DNA of 64,000 nucleotides from Hyphomonas atlantica corrig. (GCF_000682715.1 NZ_AWFH01000056.1:168445-232444); one strand, 5' to 3'. Shown: positions 26,349 through 35,994, counted from the stretch's first letter. The notes: a model not told the origin generated them from the letters alone. Numbers and translations are program-made.

Positions 26349-26711
26349 TCAGCGCACGCGTTGCGGGTTGGTTGCGTCCAGCCGGATTGCTTCGGCAACG
26401 ATCTGCTTCACTGTTTCATCAACGTCTTCGACCGACCGGACCTTTACATGCCGCAGGGCCTTGCCAGTGCCTTCGATGCGATCTGGCGATGTGTTGGTGA
26501 GCTGCGCGCCATAGAAAAGCTGCAGATTGCACCGGTCCTTGTACGCGGCGATCGAGAAGATTCGCTCATTCCCGCTCCAGCATGGAAAACCCCATGCCAG
26601 CTGGCAGGACAGGGCAGGGCCTGTCTGTTCGATCAGGGCCTTGAGCGCGTTTGCGATTTCGCGCTGTTGAGGCTCAAGGCCCTCGAACCAGGATTCAACG
26701 GTTTTTGCCAA
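26349..26711 (-). CDS. DUF1801 domain protein
   Basis: A 120-residue single-domain protein of the DUF1801 (YdhG-like) family. Its conserved features are LAWGFPCWSGNERIFSIAAYK and LQLFYGAQLTNTSPDRIEGT, with the late motif GTGKALRHVKVRS. Function is not established for this family. It begins 10 bases after the dodecin-like gene and is probably co-transcribed with it. Confidence 0.85.
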   Translation of the reverse strand: MAKTVESWFEGLEPQQREIANALKALIEQTGPALSCQLAWGFPCWSGNERIFSIAAYKDRCNLQLFYGAQLTNTSPDRIEGTGKALRHVKVRSVEDVDETVKQIVAEAIRLDATNPQRVR

Positions 26712-26721
26712 ATGGGCTGCG

Positions 26722-26961
26722 TTACTTCTTCTTGCGCTTGGCCTTGTCGTCAGCCTTCGGCGGCATGACTTCGAACGTCATCTGAAGATTGACGCGGTAT
26801 TTGTCGATCTTGCCGTTCTTGATGGTGGTGTACATCTCGTTGACATAGGCCGAGGCCAGACCTTTGACCGTGGCGTCAAATCGCGTGACGGCAGTCTGAA
26901 TCGCATCCTCGAAGGATTTGGTCGATTCCGACATGATCTGTTCTGATTTCATGATAGCCAT
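26722..26961 (-). CDS. Dodecin-like protein lacking the flavin-stacking tryptophan
   Basis: A 79-residue protein matching dodecins in length and in the pattern SFEDAIQTAVTRFDATVKG, then NGKIDKYRVNLQMTF. Dodecins form hollow dodecamers that bind flavins between paired Trp side chains. The aligned position here is Ser or Tyr (GLASAYVNEM), and the flavin-contacting Gln of YQV is Arg (YRV), so flavin binding may be lost. A Lys/Arg-rich tail (PPKADDKAKRKKK) is added. AAAGGGA precedes the ATG by about 6 bases. DUF1801 follows. Confidence 0.8.
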   Translation of the reverse strand: MAIMKSEQIMSESTKSFEDAIQTAVTRFDATVKGLASAYVNEMYTTIKNGKIDKYRVNLQMTFEVMPPKADDKAKRKKK

Positions 26962-27056
26962 TTTGCGTCCCTTTCCTTTGCGGAAAGGGCATTGAAGACC
27001 CTGAAATCAGGTTTGCCAAGGGATTCCGCCAAATTGGCGCGAAAGAGCTTGGGCGA

Positions 27057-27380
27057 TCAGACCAGCTGAAAACCGGCCTCAGAGCCCTTTTGCCATACGA
27101 CCCGGGCGGGGCCGACAATTCCAACGCCAATGGCGTTGAGTGTTACAAATTCGGGCATGCCCTCATTCGTGGGAAAGCGAAGGCGCACGCCTGTATCAGA
27201 ATGATCCAGTACGATGCCGCGGCGCTTGTAGCCTGTGTCATAGACGACATTGGCCTCGCGATAGACCGATGCGCGCGCTGGCCGGGGCCGTTCGCGGGAT
27301 GGGGCAACCATTCGCTCAACGCGCTCAGCCGCAGGGGCAGAGGCAGCAGATTTCTTCGATTTGAACAAATTGTTGAACAT
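27057..27380 (-). CDS. PilZ domain protein
   Basis: A 107-residue protein. A basic, disordered N-terminus (about 1-40) leads into a PilZ-like beta barrel: YREANVVYDTGYKRRGIVLD then HSDTGVRLRFP, fitting the (D/N)hSxxG part of the c-di-GMP motif as DHSDTG. The upstream RxxxR element is only partly matched (RARASVYREA-type arginines), so nucleotide binding is uncertain. Start at 27380 (MFNNLFKSKKSAA) is preceded by GGGAAAAAC; a longer form from 27425 lacks a ribosome-binding site. A diguanylate cyclase is encoded at 13.8-14.6 kb. Confidence 0.8.
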   Translation of the reverse strand: MFNNLFKSKKSAASAPAAERVERMVAPSRERPRPARASVYREANVVYDTGYKRRGIVLDHSDTGVRLRFPTNEGMPEFVTLNAIGVGIVGPARVVWQKGSEAGFQLV

Positions 27381-27482
27381 GTTTTTCCCAGACAGGATTT
27401 CTTCAAGAACACCGATGCAACCCATGTGCCAGTTTCGGCGCTAACACGGGTGTACCGGAAAAATCCTTCAGAACACGTAAAT

Positions 27483-27504
27483 GGCGGCGCCCGCAGGCGC
27501 CGCC
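27483..27504 (-). terminator. Hairpin after the M13 peptidase gene
   Basis: A perfect 9-bp stem (GGCGGCGCC/GGCGCCGCC) with a 4-base loop, 30 bases past the peptidase stop on the minus strand. Only ATTTACG follows, so the T-tract is poor, but the stem is very stable. Confidence 0.55.
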
Positions 27505-27534
27505 AACTGTAATAAAACCTACGGTTTACGAGAT

Positions 27535-29757
27535 TTACCAGATCCGGATGCGTTGTTCCGGTGGCAGGTACATTTCGTTATCCTCGGTAACGTTGAAAGC
27601 GTCATACCATTCGGCGAGGTTACGAACCACGCCATTCACGCGGTAGACCGGCGGAGAGTGTGGGTCGGTCAGCAATTGGCGACGCGTGGCTTCCTCACGG
27701 TATTTGGAGCGCCAGACCTGTGCCCAGGACAGGAAGAAGCGTTGATCGCCGGTCAGGCCGTCGATCACGGGCGCTTCCTCTCCTGCGCTGATTGTGCCGT
27801 CGCCATCGGTGTCCAGGCTCAGCTTGTAGGCCTTGTAGGCCATGGAGAGGCCGCCCAGGTCGCCAATGTTCTCGCCGAGGGTAAGGGAGCCGTTGACGCA
27901 GGTTTCGCCCTCGTCCAGCGGGCAGAGCGCGTTGTACTGTTCAACCAGCGCACCGGTCTTGGCCTTGAAATTGGCCTCGTCTTCGGCGGTCCACCAGTTC
28001 CGCAGCGTGCCATTTCCATCAGATTTGGCGCCCTGATCATCAAACCCGTGACCGATTTCATGACCGATCACGCCGCCAATGGCGCCATAATTCACGGCAG
28101 GATCTGCCGTCAGGTTGAAGAAGGGAGGCTGAAGGATTGCGGCCGGGAACACGATCTCGTTGCGGTTCGGCGAATAATACGCGTTGACCGTTTGCGGCAG
28201 CATGAACCATTCGGTGCGGTCAATCGGCTGGCCGAGCTGGGAGATCATGTCCTTCCAAGCCCAGTCATTGACGGCCATATTGTTCGCAAACGCGTCGGGG
28301 CCGACATTCAACTGTTCATAGGTCTCGAAATTCTCGGGATAGCCGATCTTCGGTGTGAACTTCGCGAGCTTGTCACGTGCCTCGACCTTGGTTTCCTCGC
28401 CCATCCATTCGATCTCGTCGAGATTGCTGTTCATGGCCAGGCGCAGATTGGCGACGAGTTCGTCCATGGCCGCCTTGTTCTCGGCCGGGAAGAAGCGGTC
28501 CGCATATACTTTGCCAACAGCTTCACCGACGGAGCCTTCGACGGTGGATACGGCACGCTTCCAGCGCTCACGCTGTTCTTCCGCGCCGCCAAGGGTCTTG
28601 CCGTAGAATTCGAAGGTCGCCTCATCGAGTCGCTTGGGCAGCACGTCGGCATGGTCGATCAGGAAGTGCGCGGCAAGGTAAGCCTGCCAGTCTTCGAGAG
28701 GTGCCGTCTGCATGATCTCGAACAGGCCGGCAATGCCGCCGCCTGAAACCTTCTCGACCTGTTCCGGCGTCAGGCCGTTCTCCTCGATTTCTTCCGCCGT
28801 TGGCGTAACCTGACGTACGACGAACGCGTCTTCGCCGTTCAGGCCGAGATCCATCAGCATGGTTGCCAGCGGGAAGTCTCCGGCCAGGGCTTCAAGCTCG
28901 GCGCGGGTCATCTTGTTGTAGGTGAGGTTGCGATTGCGGCCAGCTGCGCGGTCCCAATGCGCCTCGGCCATGCGGGTCTCGAGCGCGATGACGCGATCGG
29001 CAGCCGCCTCGGGATCGTCGTAACCAGCCTCAGTCAGAAGCGTGGCCAGCATGGTCTTGTAAGCTGCGCGGATCTCGAGATTCTTCTCGCTATCTGTCAG
29101 ATAATAATCGCGGTCTCCGATGCCGAGTCCGGATTGCGTGACATAGAAGATGTACTGGTCGGTCTGTTTGGAATCGACATCGACCCAGCCCGCAATCGGG
29201 GAGGAGTACCCAGTGGCGGCAAACAGCTTGGCGAGGTCTTCGCGGCTGGACAGGCCTTCAATCTTGCTGAGGTATGGCGTGGCAGGCGCCAGACCGGCGG
29301 CCTCAATCCCGCTTGTGTCCATATAGGCGTTGTATACGGACGCAACCTTGCCTTCGAGCGTGGATGGATCAGGCTCGGCTTCGGCAAGTTCCTGGATAAT
29401 GTTCAGGACGCGCTGCTCGGACTTTTCCGCCAGCAGGGTGAAGGCACCGTACCGTGTGCGGTCGCCCGGGATGACAAAGCTGTCGAGCCATTTGCCGTTT
29501 GCGTATGTGTAGAAATCATCGCCCGGATCAACTGTTTCGTCCCGAAGGGTCAGGTCGACCCCCCAATCGCCCCAATAATCAGCGGCAGACAGTTCCAGCC
29601 CTTCGGGCGTCACATATTTTCCGTCTGCGTTGGGTGTTGTTGCAGATGTGGATGTCGCCTCCGTTGCCTCGGCGGGAGTGGCGGTTTCTTCCTGAGCGGC
29701 CGGGCCGCATGCTGCGAGCAGGGCGATCGATGCGGCCCCGAGCATGAGTTTCTTCAT
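27535..29757 (-). CDS. M13-family zinc metallopeptidase, lipoprotein
   Basis: A 740-residue neprilysin/PepO-like endopeptidase. The signal peptide ends in lipobox LLAACG, so it is anchored in a membrane facing the periplasm or outside. A Thr/Ala-rich linker (about 20-45) precedes the M13 N-terminal domain. The zinc site is GHEIGHGFDDQGA (His566, Glu567, His570), with the third ligand in GENIGDLGG. The C-terminus ends with Trp as usual in M13. GGAGAG lies 7 bases before the ATG. Substrates are short peptides by family. The terminator hairpin is at 27483-27504. Confidence 0.95.
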   Translation of the reverse strand: MKKLMLGAASIALLAACGPAAQEETATPAEATEATSTSATTPNADGKYVTPEGLELSAADYWGDWGVDLTLRDETVDPGDDFYTYANGKWLDSFVIPGDRTRYGAFTLLAEKSEQRVLNIIQELAEAEPDPSTLEGKVASVYNAYMDTSGIEAAGLAPATPYLSKIEGLSSREDLAKLFAATGYSSPIAGWVDVDSKQTDQYIFYVTQSGLGIGDRDYYLTDSEKNLEIRAAYKTMLATLLTEAGYDDPEAAADRVIALETRMAEAHWDRAAGRNRNLTYNKMTRAELEALAGDFPLATMLMDLGLNGEDAFVVRQVTPTAEEIEENGLTPEQVEKVSGGGIAGLFEIMQTAPLEDWQAYLAAHFLIDHADVLPKRLDEATFEFYGKTLGGAEEQRERWKRAVSTVEGSVGEAVGKVYADRFFPAENKAAMDELVANLRLAMNSNLDEIEWMGEETKVEARDKLAKFTPKIGYPENFETYEQLNVGPDAFANNMAVNDWAWKDMISQLGQPIDRTEWFMLPQTVNAYYSPNRNEIVFPAAILQPPFFNLTADPAVNYGAIGGVIGHEIGHGFDDQGAKSDGNGTLRNWWTAEDEANFKAKTGALVEQYNALCPLDEGETCVNGSLTLGENIGDLGGLSMAYKAYKLSLDTDGDGTISAGEEAPVIDGLTGDQRFFLSWAQVWRSKYREEATRRQLLTDPHSPPVYRVNGVVRNLAEWYDAFNVTEDNEMYLPPEQRIRIW

Positions 29758-29829
29758 CAAGGTCTCTCCAATAAAAGGATGCGGCCCAGCGCGCATGCGG
29801 CCAGGCCCGTATCCAAGATTGATCCCAGT

Positions 29830-32800
29830 CTATTCGGCTGGGGCCGCGTGGCCAAGGGTGCTATCGCGGCTGGTTCCGATCAGTTCATCTTCGTCAATGG
29901 TGACCTGACCACTATAGGTTTCGCCAATCTGGCGGAAAGGCTTGCCGCCCCATGTCCACCGGAACACGCGCCCAATCTCTACGCCTACGGCATACAGTGT
30001 CGGAACCATGAGCAGGGAGACAAACAGGGCAAAGGCAACGGCAGAGCCAAGCGACACGACCATCGGTTTCAGGAATTGTGCCTGAACAGACTTTTCCGCA
30101 ATCAGGGGCAGGATGCCGACGAATGTCGTGACTGATGTCAGCAGGATCGGACGGAACCGCGAGACGCCGCCATCGACCAGGGCCTGAACCGCGCCTGCGC
30201 CTTCGTCGCGCCGGCGGTTCACATAATCGATCAGCACGAGGTTGTCGTTGATCACGACGCCTGCCGCCGCAGCGATGCCAAAGAAGGAGAACATCGCCAT
30301 AGGCGTGTTGAAGGCCCACAACCCAAAGACAGCACCAGCATATGCGAAGGGCAGGGCCATCATCAGCAGGAGCGGCTGGGCATAGGAACGGAACGCGACG
30401 GCCAGCAGGATATACATCGTGCCGATGGCGATCAGGATAAGGCGACCGATTTCGCTGAAGAATTTCTGTTCTTCCTCAAAGCCGCCCGCTTCGCCGCGTT
30501 GCACATCCGGGAACTGGCGGGCGAAATCAGGCCAGAATTCCTCTTCCATGGCGGACATGATCTGACCGCGCCCGCCTTCGCCCATCACTTCGGAATAGAC
30601 GGATACGGAACGTGTGCGGTTGCGCCGGACAATGCGGTTGATGCCGGGGGCATAATTGAACTCTGCGACCTGGGTGATGGGGATTTCGCGGCCGTCAGAT
30701 GTCCGGATGCGAAGAGTGTCGATGCTGTCGAGATCTTCCCGAGCCGATTCTGGCAGGCGCACCATGACGCGCACGTCTTCCCCATCTCGTGGCAGGCGCT
30801 GAACCTCTTCACCATAATAAGCCTGTCGGAGCTGGTCTGACACATCGGCTAGCGTGATGCCCAGTGTTTCGGCGCCGGGCTTCAGCGAGATACGGATCTC
30901 TTCTGCTGCGGACGAGAGATTGTCCCCGATGTCGTAGGTGTTAGAATAGGTCGCAAGCTGCGCCTTCACGGCTGCGGCGGCTTCCCTCAGGCGGTCAAGA
31001 TCATTGTGGTTCAAGGCAAAGCGAACGCCGCTCTGTTCATCATTGAACGTGAAGTCGAAGCTGATTTCCTCGGCATCCTGAATTTCGCCGACATAGTTGC
31101 GCATCTGCTCGGAAATGTCCTTTGAGCGCACGCCCTGCGGACGTTCTTCCGGTGGCAGCAGGCCGACCCATGCCTGCACCCGACCATCCGCGGCAACAAC
31201 AGAGGCGTCGGTGACAAGCCCGCCTTCAATGTCCGGATACTTCGCATCCGTGACTTCCTTGGTCTTCTTGATACCGGCCTGTAGCTGGTCCCGAATCTGG
31301 ATGAGGCGGGAATAGGGGGTGCCGTCCGGCATATCGATGTCGACCTGAATGAGGTCAGCCTCGATTTCCGGCATGAATTTGAATGGCACAATGCCCTTTC
31401 CGGAGACCTGTGTTGCAAGGAAGAACAGGCAGAAGAAAAAGACCACGGTCGCATATCGGAACCGGATCGCGAGTTCGAGTACGGGTTTGTAGATGTTGTT
31501 CGCAAACCAGAGCAAACTGTCCGCAATGCGACGCTGGATTTTCAGGAAGCGCCCCGACGGCCCGTCAAACTTCTGCTGCTTCATGTGCGCCAGATGGCTC
31601 GGCAGGATCAGCATGCATTCGATAATCGAGAAGATCAGTGCTGCGACAACCACGAAGGTGATCTGCTGCGTGAACATGCGGGTCGGGCCTGTAATGAATG
31701 CCCAGGGCAGGAAGGCGATGATGGTAGTGAGAACACCGAAGATCACCGGTTTCAGGACCAGTTGGGTGCCAACAATGGCCGCATCTAGCCCTTCGCGTCG
31801 CCCGCTTTCGATCTCTCGGTGAATGTTTTCACCCACAATGATCGCGTCATCCACGATCACCCCGATCACCAGCAGCACGGCGAAGGTGGACAGGATGTTC
31901 CATGAGACGCCGAAATAGGGGAGGAGAAGAATGCCGCCCGCAAAGGCCGTCATGATTCCGATGGTCACCCACAGGGCAACAGTCGGCCGCAGGAAGAGGA
32001 CCAGCACCAGCATCACGAGCACGGCGCCCATCATGGCGGATTCCGTGATCAAATCCATCCGCGCCTTGAATGCCTCGGAATCGTCCCAGAGAATGTCGAT
32101 CTTCACGGCTTGCGGCAGGATGCCGTTGGATGGGTCGTTGGCCTGCTCGGTGTATTTCTTGAAATTGTCCGTATAGTCGACGATGTGCATCGTATCCGGC
32201 GAACGGATCATGACGAACGCTGTCGGGTCGCCATTGAACTGTGCGCTGAATTTGTCGGTCACGAATCCATCATCGATCTGAGCGACATCATCGACGCGGA
32301 TCGTGCCGTCCTCGGTGGTCTGCCGGATGATGATGTTGCCGAACTGGTCAGCTGTATCGGCGAGCTGCCGCGCCGTGATCGACACATCACCTGTCGATGA
32401 TTCAATGCGCCCACCCGACGAGTTCAGGGATGACCGGCGAATGGCATTCGCCACATCACTGAAGCTAAGGCCATAGCGACGCAGGGCGTCTTCGGACACT
32501 TCAATATTGACCTGTTCGGAGATCACACCCTGCAGTTGCGCCAACTCGCCGCCGGGAATATTCGCGATGTCGTCGCGCACATTGTCTGCGAGGCGTTTCA
32601 GCGTGCGGGGGTCAACGTCGCCGTGAATGGCGATCCCCATGAAGGCATTGCGCTGCTCCCAGCGTTGAACCTGAGGTTCGAAGGCGGCTTGCGGAAGGTT
32701 GTTGATCTGGTCGACGCGGAGTTTCACCTCGTCGAGGAATTCCTGCATGTCGATATCGTCGCGGCCTTTGATATTGACCACGCCCATGCCTTCATTGGCG

Positions 32801-33051
32801 ATGGATGTGATCCGGTCGAGGCCGTTGATGTCGGCAACGGCTTCTTCGATCCGCGTGACAATCTGTTCTTCAACGTCTTGTGGTGACGCACCATTCCAGG
32901 AAACGGAAACCGATGCACCGGTGATGTTCACCACCGGGAACATTTCCTGTTCCATCTTGGTGTAACCGAAGACCCCGCCGACGAAGGCGACGATCATCAG
33001 GAGGTTTGCGGCAACCGCGTTGCGAGCAAACCAGGCGACAATGCTGCTCAT
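29830..33051 (-). CDS. RND efflux pump, inner-membrane permease
   Basis: A 1073-residue resistance-nodulation-division pump with the expected twelve transmembrane helices and two large periplasmic loops. TM4 keeps the proton-relay aspartates (GVIVDDAIIVGENIHRE). The TM10 segment reads GVVINDNLVLIDYVNRR, where AcrB has its essential Lys940; Asn occupies the place, as in a widespread non-AcrB subfamily. It should export hydrophobic compounds using the proton gradient. The ATG overlaps the adaptor stop by 4 bases (ATGA), so the subunits are translationally coupled. The C-terminal tail is short and acidic. Substrate unknown. Confidence 0.95.
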   Translation of the reverse strand: MSSIVAWFARNAVAANLLMIVAFVGGVFGYTKMEQEMFPVVNITGASVSVSWNGASPQDVEEQIVTRIEEAVADINGLDRITSIANEGMGVVNIKGRDDIDMQEFLDEVKLRVDQINNLPQAAFEPQVQRWEQRNAFMGIAIHGDVDPRTLKRLADNVRDDIANIPGGELAQLQGVISEQVNIEVSEDALRRYGLSFSDVANAIRRSSLNSSGGRIESSTGDVSITARQLADTADQFGNIIIRQTTEDGTIRVDDVAQIDDGFVTDKFSAQFNGDPTAFVMIRSPDTMHIVDYTDNFKKYTEQANDPSNGILPQAVKIDILWDDSEAFKARMDLITESAMMGAVLVMLVLVLFLRPTVALWVTIGIMTAFAGGILLLPYFGVSWNILSTFAVLLVIGVIVDDAIIVGENIHREIESGRREGLDAAIVGTQLVLKPVIFGVLTTIIAFLPWAFITGPTRMFTQQITFVVVAALIFSIIECMLILPSHLAHMKQQKFDGPSGRFLKIQRRIADSLLWFANNIYKPVLELAIRFRYATVVFFFCLFFLATQVSGKGIVPFKFMPEIEADLIQVDIDMPDGTPYSRLIQIRDQLQAGIKKTKEVTDAKYPDIEGGLVTDASVVAADGRVQAWVGLLPPEERPQGVRSKDISEQMRNYVGEIQDAEEISFDFTFNDEQSGVRFALNHNDLDRLREAAAAVKAQLATYSNTYDIGDNLSSAAEEIRISLKPGAETLGITLADVSDQLRQAYYGEEVQRLPRDGEDVRVMVRLPESAREDLDSIDTLRIRTSDGREIPITQVAEFNYAPGINRIVRRNRTRSVSVYSEVMGEGGRGQIMSAMEEEFWPDFARQFPDVQRGEAGGFEEEQKFFSEIGRLILIAIGTMYILLAVAFRSYAQPLLLMMALPFAYAGAVFGLWAFNTPMAMFSFFGIAAAAGVVINDNLVLIDYVNRRRDEGAGAVQALVDGGVSRFRPILLTSVTTFVGILPLIAEKSVQAQFLKPMVVSLGSAVAFALFVSLLMVPTLYAVGVEIGRVFRWTWGGKPFRQIGETYSGQVTIDEDELIGTSRDSTLGHAAPAE

Positions 33052-34313
33052 TGCGCTGCTCCCTCACCGGTCGATGCGAGAGTTGGGGAATCGCCGGACA
33101 TTGTCTCATCTGCCCGCTTGGGCTCGTAAACCTTGATCGTGCCATCTTCCATGCGCTGCATGACCGTAATGTTCATGCCGTTGAAGGGGGCCTGGATGGG
33201 ACTGACAATGGCCAACTCGCCGGGCTCGGCACCGGAGGCGATATAGGCACCATCGGCATCTGAATAGATCAGGTCCACATTGCGGATGGACAGCTGGCCT
33301 TCATCCGGGAGGCCAATGAACAGGCGGTCCTGTCCGCGCAGGGCACCGCGTGGCGCGACCAGCACATCGTTCAGGGTTTCGCCCTGTACCGTGGCACTGA
33401 CGAACAGGCCGGGGGCCATTGGCGCATCACCATCCGCACCCGCACCATAGGGATCCTGAAGTTCGGCAATCACATTGATCTGACGGGTCTGGGAGTTCAC
33501 CGCCGCAGCCGTCCGGACAACCTGACCGTGCCATTCACGTTCCACACCGCCAACAGTTGCGCGGAAGGTGACATCCGGGCCCGGCTTCTCCTTCGTTGAG
33601 CTGAAGGCAAGTGGCAGGCCAAGGCGGCCCATTTCGGCGTCCTTCAGAGGCAGGGCAACTTCGACAACGTCATTGGCAAAGATCTGGCCCAGGGACTGAC
33701 CGACTGACACGACTTGTCCGATGTCCACATTGCGTTCACGCACGCGGCCAGCAAACGGCGCATAGACGGCGGTCCGGTCAAGCGCGAGCTGGGCATCTTT
33801 CAGTTGTGCCTTGGCAGATTCGAGTGACGCGCGGGCTTCGGCCAGCTGCGGCTCGCGCCGGGCCAGGGGAGAGGCGTCCGAGATGCCGAGATCCAGAATG
33901 TCCTGACGGGCGAGTTCGGCCTCCGCTTCTTCGCGGGCAAGTGCCTGCTCGGCGCTGGCGACAGAAGACTGCGCGCGGACAACTGCAAGCTCATAATCCG
34001 CCGCTTCGACACGTACCAGAAGCTGGCCCTTGTTGATGAAGCCGCCATCGATGAAGTCTGGCGAGACATATGAAATGCGACCGGATATCTGCGGTGCGAC
34101 AATGATTTCGCGGCGCGGTTTCACTTCGCCCTGGGATTCCACGACAAGCGTCAGATCCGTCCGGCGAACGGGTTCGGCAAAAACGTTGAGCCCGCCGCGC
34201 GCCTCTTCAGCCTTTTCCGGCTCCGGCTGGATGGCGGACAAGGCGATCATGCCGCCGACACCGACCACGGCGAGGATGCCGATTGGCAGCAGAACTGAAA
34301 TGACGCGTCCCAT
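33048..34313 (-). CDS. RND efflux periplasmic adaptor (membrane fusion protein)
   Basis: A 421-residue adaptor linking the pump to the outer-membrane channel. One N-terminal anchor helix (ISVLLPIGILAVVGVGGMIA) is followed by a lipoyl half-motif (GEVKPRREIIVAPQISGRIS) and an alpha-helical hairpin with coiled coil (about 105-165, VVRAQSSVASAEQALAREEA). The second lipoyl half, a beta barrel and the membrane-proximal domain complete it. It lies 17 bases downstream of the outer-membrane factor gene and overlaps the pump gene by 4 bases. Confidence 0.94.
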   Translation of the reverse strand: MGRVISVLLPIGILAVVGVGGMIALSAIQPEPEKAEEARGGLNVFAEPVRRTDLTLVVESQGEVKPRREIIVAPQISGRISYVSPDFIDGGFINKGQLLVRVEAADYELAVVRAQSSVASAEQALAREEAEAELARQDILDLGISDASPLARREPQLAEARASLESAKAQLKDAQLALDRTAVYAPFAGRVRERNVDIGQVVSVGQSLGQIFANDVVEVALPLKDAEMGRLGLPLAFSSTKEKPGPDVTFRATVGGVEREWHGQVVRTAAAVNSQTRQINVIAELQDPYGAGADGDAPMAPGLFVSATVQGETLNDVLVAPRGALRGQDRLFIGLPDEGQLSIRNVDLIYSDADGAYIASGAEPGELAIVSPIQAPFNGMNITVMQRMEDGTIKVYEPKRADETMSGDSPTLASTGEGAAQ

Positions 34314-34330
34314 AGTTTATTCTCCTGCCG

Positions 34331-35785
34331 CTATTCTGCGGCGTTATCTTGAGGGGCTTGTGTTGGAGTTGCGGCGGTTTGCACGGGGAGACCGCCGCCG
34401 AGGGCGAGGTGATAGGAAACCCGGTTCGAGGCACGTGACGCGCGGGCGGCCACGAGCTGGCTTTCAGACGTCAGCCTGCGGGTTTGGGCATCGATCAGGT
34501 TGAAGATGGTGATCGTGCCGCTTGTGTATTGGCGCTCGGCCAGCTCTTCGGCCAGACGCGCTTCTTCCAGCGCGCGAAGCAGGGCATCTTCCTGCTGGGC
34601 GATATACGTGTCCGCTGCGATGGCATCTTCCACTTCACCCCATGCCGTCAGCGCCGCATTTGCGTAATTGGCGATGGCAGATTCGGCTTGGGCGATGGCG
34701 GTGTCGCGCTGCGCATCCAGGCGACCGCCGGTGAACAAAGGCTGGATCAGGCTGGCGACTACGCGCGCGGCGATGCGTTCGGGGTCTACCATGTCAGCGA
34801 ATTCGGATTCGCTGGTCGAGAACGTCCCCGTCAGGCGAAGGGAGGGGCGCAACGCAAGCCGCGCCTGTTCAGCCCTCAGGCCGGCGGCGACGACGTTGGC
34901 TTCGGCGCTGGCGACGTCCGGACGACGGGCCAGAAGGCGCATCGGATTGCTCTCAACGATCAGCGGGTCAAGCGCTGGCAAATCGGCAGTGGCCTCGATT
35001 TCAGTGGCCGGGTAGCGACCCAGCAGGATTTCAAGCCGGCGAGCGGCTTCTCCCGCCGCCTGGCGACGCTGGGCGATATCGGCCTCGGCGCCGGCGACGG
35101 TGCTGCGCGCGGTGCGGACATCCAACGCTTCGGCGAGGCCGCGCTGGAAGCGGCGCTCGGTCAGAATGCGAACGCGGTCCCGCGCTTCATAGGTCAGAAC
35201 GGCGACGCGTTCCTGCGCGAGAGCAGCATTCAGATTGATCCATGCGGTAGCGGTTTGCGCGCTGATGGACAGTTCTGCTGCGGCGAGGTCGGCTTCGCTC
35301 GCGGCAAGGTCTGCTTCCGCGGCGGCGATGCCACGCCCGAGACGATTCCACAGATCGGCTTCCCAGCTGGCGTCGAGGCCAAGGCCGTAAATACCGTCGG
35401 TCGACCGCTCAAGATCGTTGCCGATCTCGAACGCGTTCGAGGTGACGCCGGTGCTGATCGTGCCGTCGACGCTGGGCAGGCGTTGTGAACGCGCCGTACG
35501 GATGGATGCTTCTGCGGCGCGCACAAGAGCGGCGCGGGATTCCAGGGTAGGACTGTTGGCGAGCGCCTCGCGGACAAGGCTTTCCATGATGGGGTCATCG
35601 AATTGCGACAGCCAATCACCTGTTGGCGCTGTGCCCACGACGCCGGTGTTCGCCCATTCCGCCGGTGCATCTGGCGCAACGGCAAAAATTTCCTCACGAT
35701 TGCCGTCAATTCCGGGCAAATTTGCCTGTGAAGATGCGCAAGCGGTCAGAATTGCCGAGCTGATAAGAAGAATTGATCGTGTCAT
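34331..35785 (-). CDS. Outer-membrane efflux lipoprotein, NodT/TolC family
   Basis: A 484-residue outer-membrane factor of the NodT type. The signal peptide ends in lipobox LTAC (MTRSILLISSAILTACASSQ). Two repeats of the OEP domain follow, with typical helices such as NSPTLESRAALVRAAEASIR and VASAEANVVAAGLRAEQARL. The LGRYPA segment and a C-terminal LGGGLP end are usual for the family. As a trimer it forms the exit duct. It is the first gene of the three-gene efflux operon, with a palindromic operator candidate 58 bases upstream. Confidence 0.94.
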   Translation of the reverse strand: MTRSILLISSAILTACASSQANLPGIDGNREEIFAVAPDAPAEWANTGVVGTAPTGDWLSQFDDPIMESLVREALANSPTLESRAALVRAAEASIRTARSQRLPSVDGTISTGVTSNAFEIGNDLERSTDGIYGLGLDASWEADLWNRLGRGIAAAEADLAASEADLAAAELSISAQTATAWINLNAALAQERVAVLTYEARDRVRILTERRFQRGLAEALDVRTARSTVAGAEADIAQRRQAAGEAARRLEILLGRYPATEIEATADLPALDPLIVESNPMRLLARRPDVASAEANVVAAGLRAEQARLALRPSLRLTGTFSTSESEFADMVDPERIAARVVASLIQPLFTGGRLDAQRDTAIAQAESAIANYANAALTAWGEVEDAIAADTYIAQQEDALLRALEEARLAEELAERQYTSGTITIFNLIDAQTRRLTSESQLVAARASRASNRVSYHLALGGGLPVQTAATPTQAPQDNAAE

Positions 35786-35842
35786 GCCGTCGGCATCGCT
35801 CCCTGTTCTGGTTGTCGGATACGCCTGCCCTAGTCGACTGTC

Positions 35843-35859
35843 AATGATAAATTATCGTT
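35843..35859. promoter_or_regulatory. Near-palindromic operator candidate upstream of the efflux operon
   Basis: AATGATAAATTATCGTT is a 17-bp inverted repeat (8+1+8, one mismatched pair) in the 209-base AT-rich gap between the divergent efflux operon and the sensor-kinase gene. TATAAT (within TGTATAATGA, about 35880-35889) suggests a promoter close by for the plus strand. It faintly resembles metal-regulator (Fur-like) sites, but the spacing differs. No regulator gene is adjacent. Confidence 0.45.
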
Positions 35860-35994
35860 TTTCAATAATCTACTGTAGTTGTATAATGATCGCACTTCTT
35901 ATCGATACGCGGCGAGGGGCTTGGCAGATCTCTGCGCGCGTATTAGCGGCTTCCGAACAATGTGTCTTTGGGCAGTTTGTTAACAGGAGTATGA

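Noticed and set aside
25004..26500. Plus-strand frame of about 500 codons over thiolase and neighbours
   Set aside because: It crosses two real minus-strand genes and the intergenic gap and has no recognisable features.
27481..30135. Two long plus-strand frames over the M13 peptidase and the RND gene end
   Set aside because: Antisense shadows; the minus-strand proteins carry complete active-site motifs.
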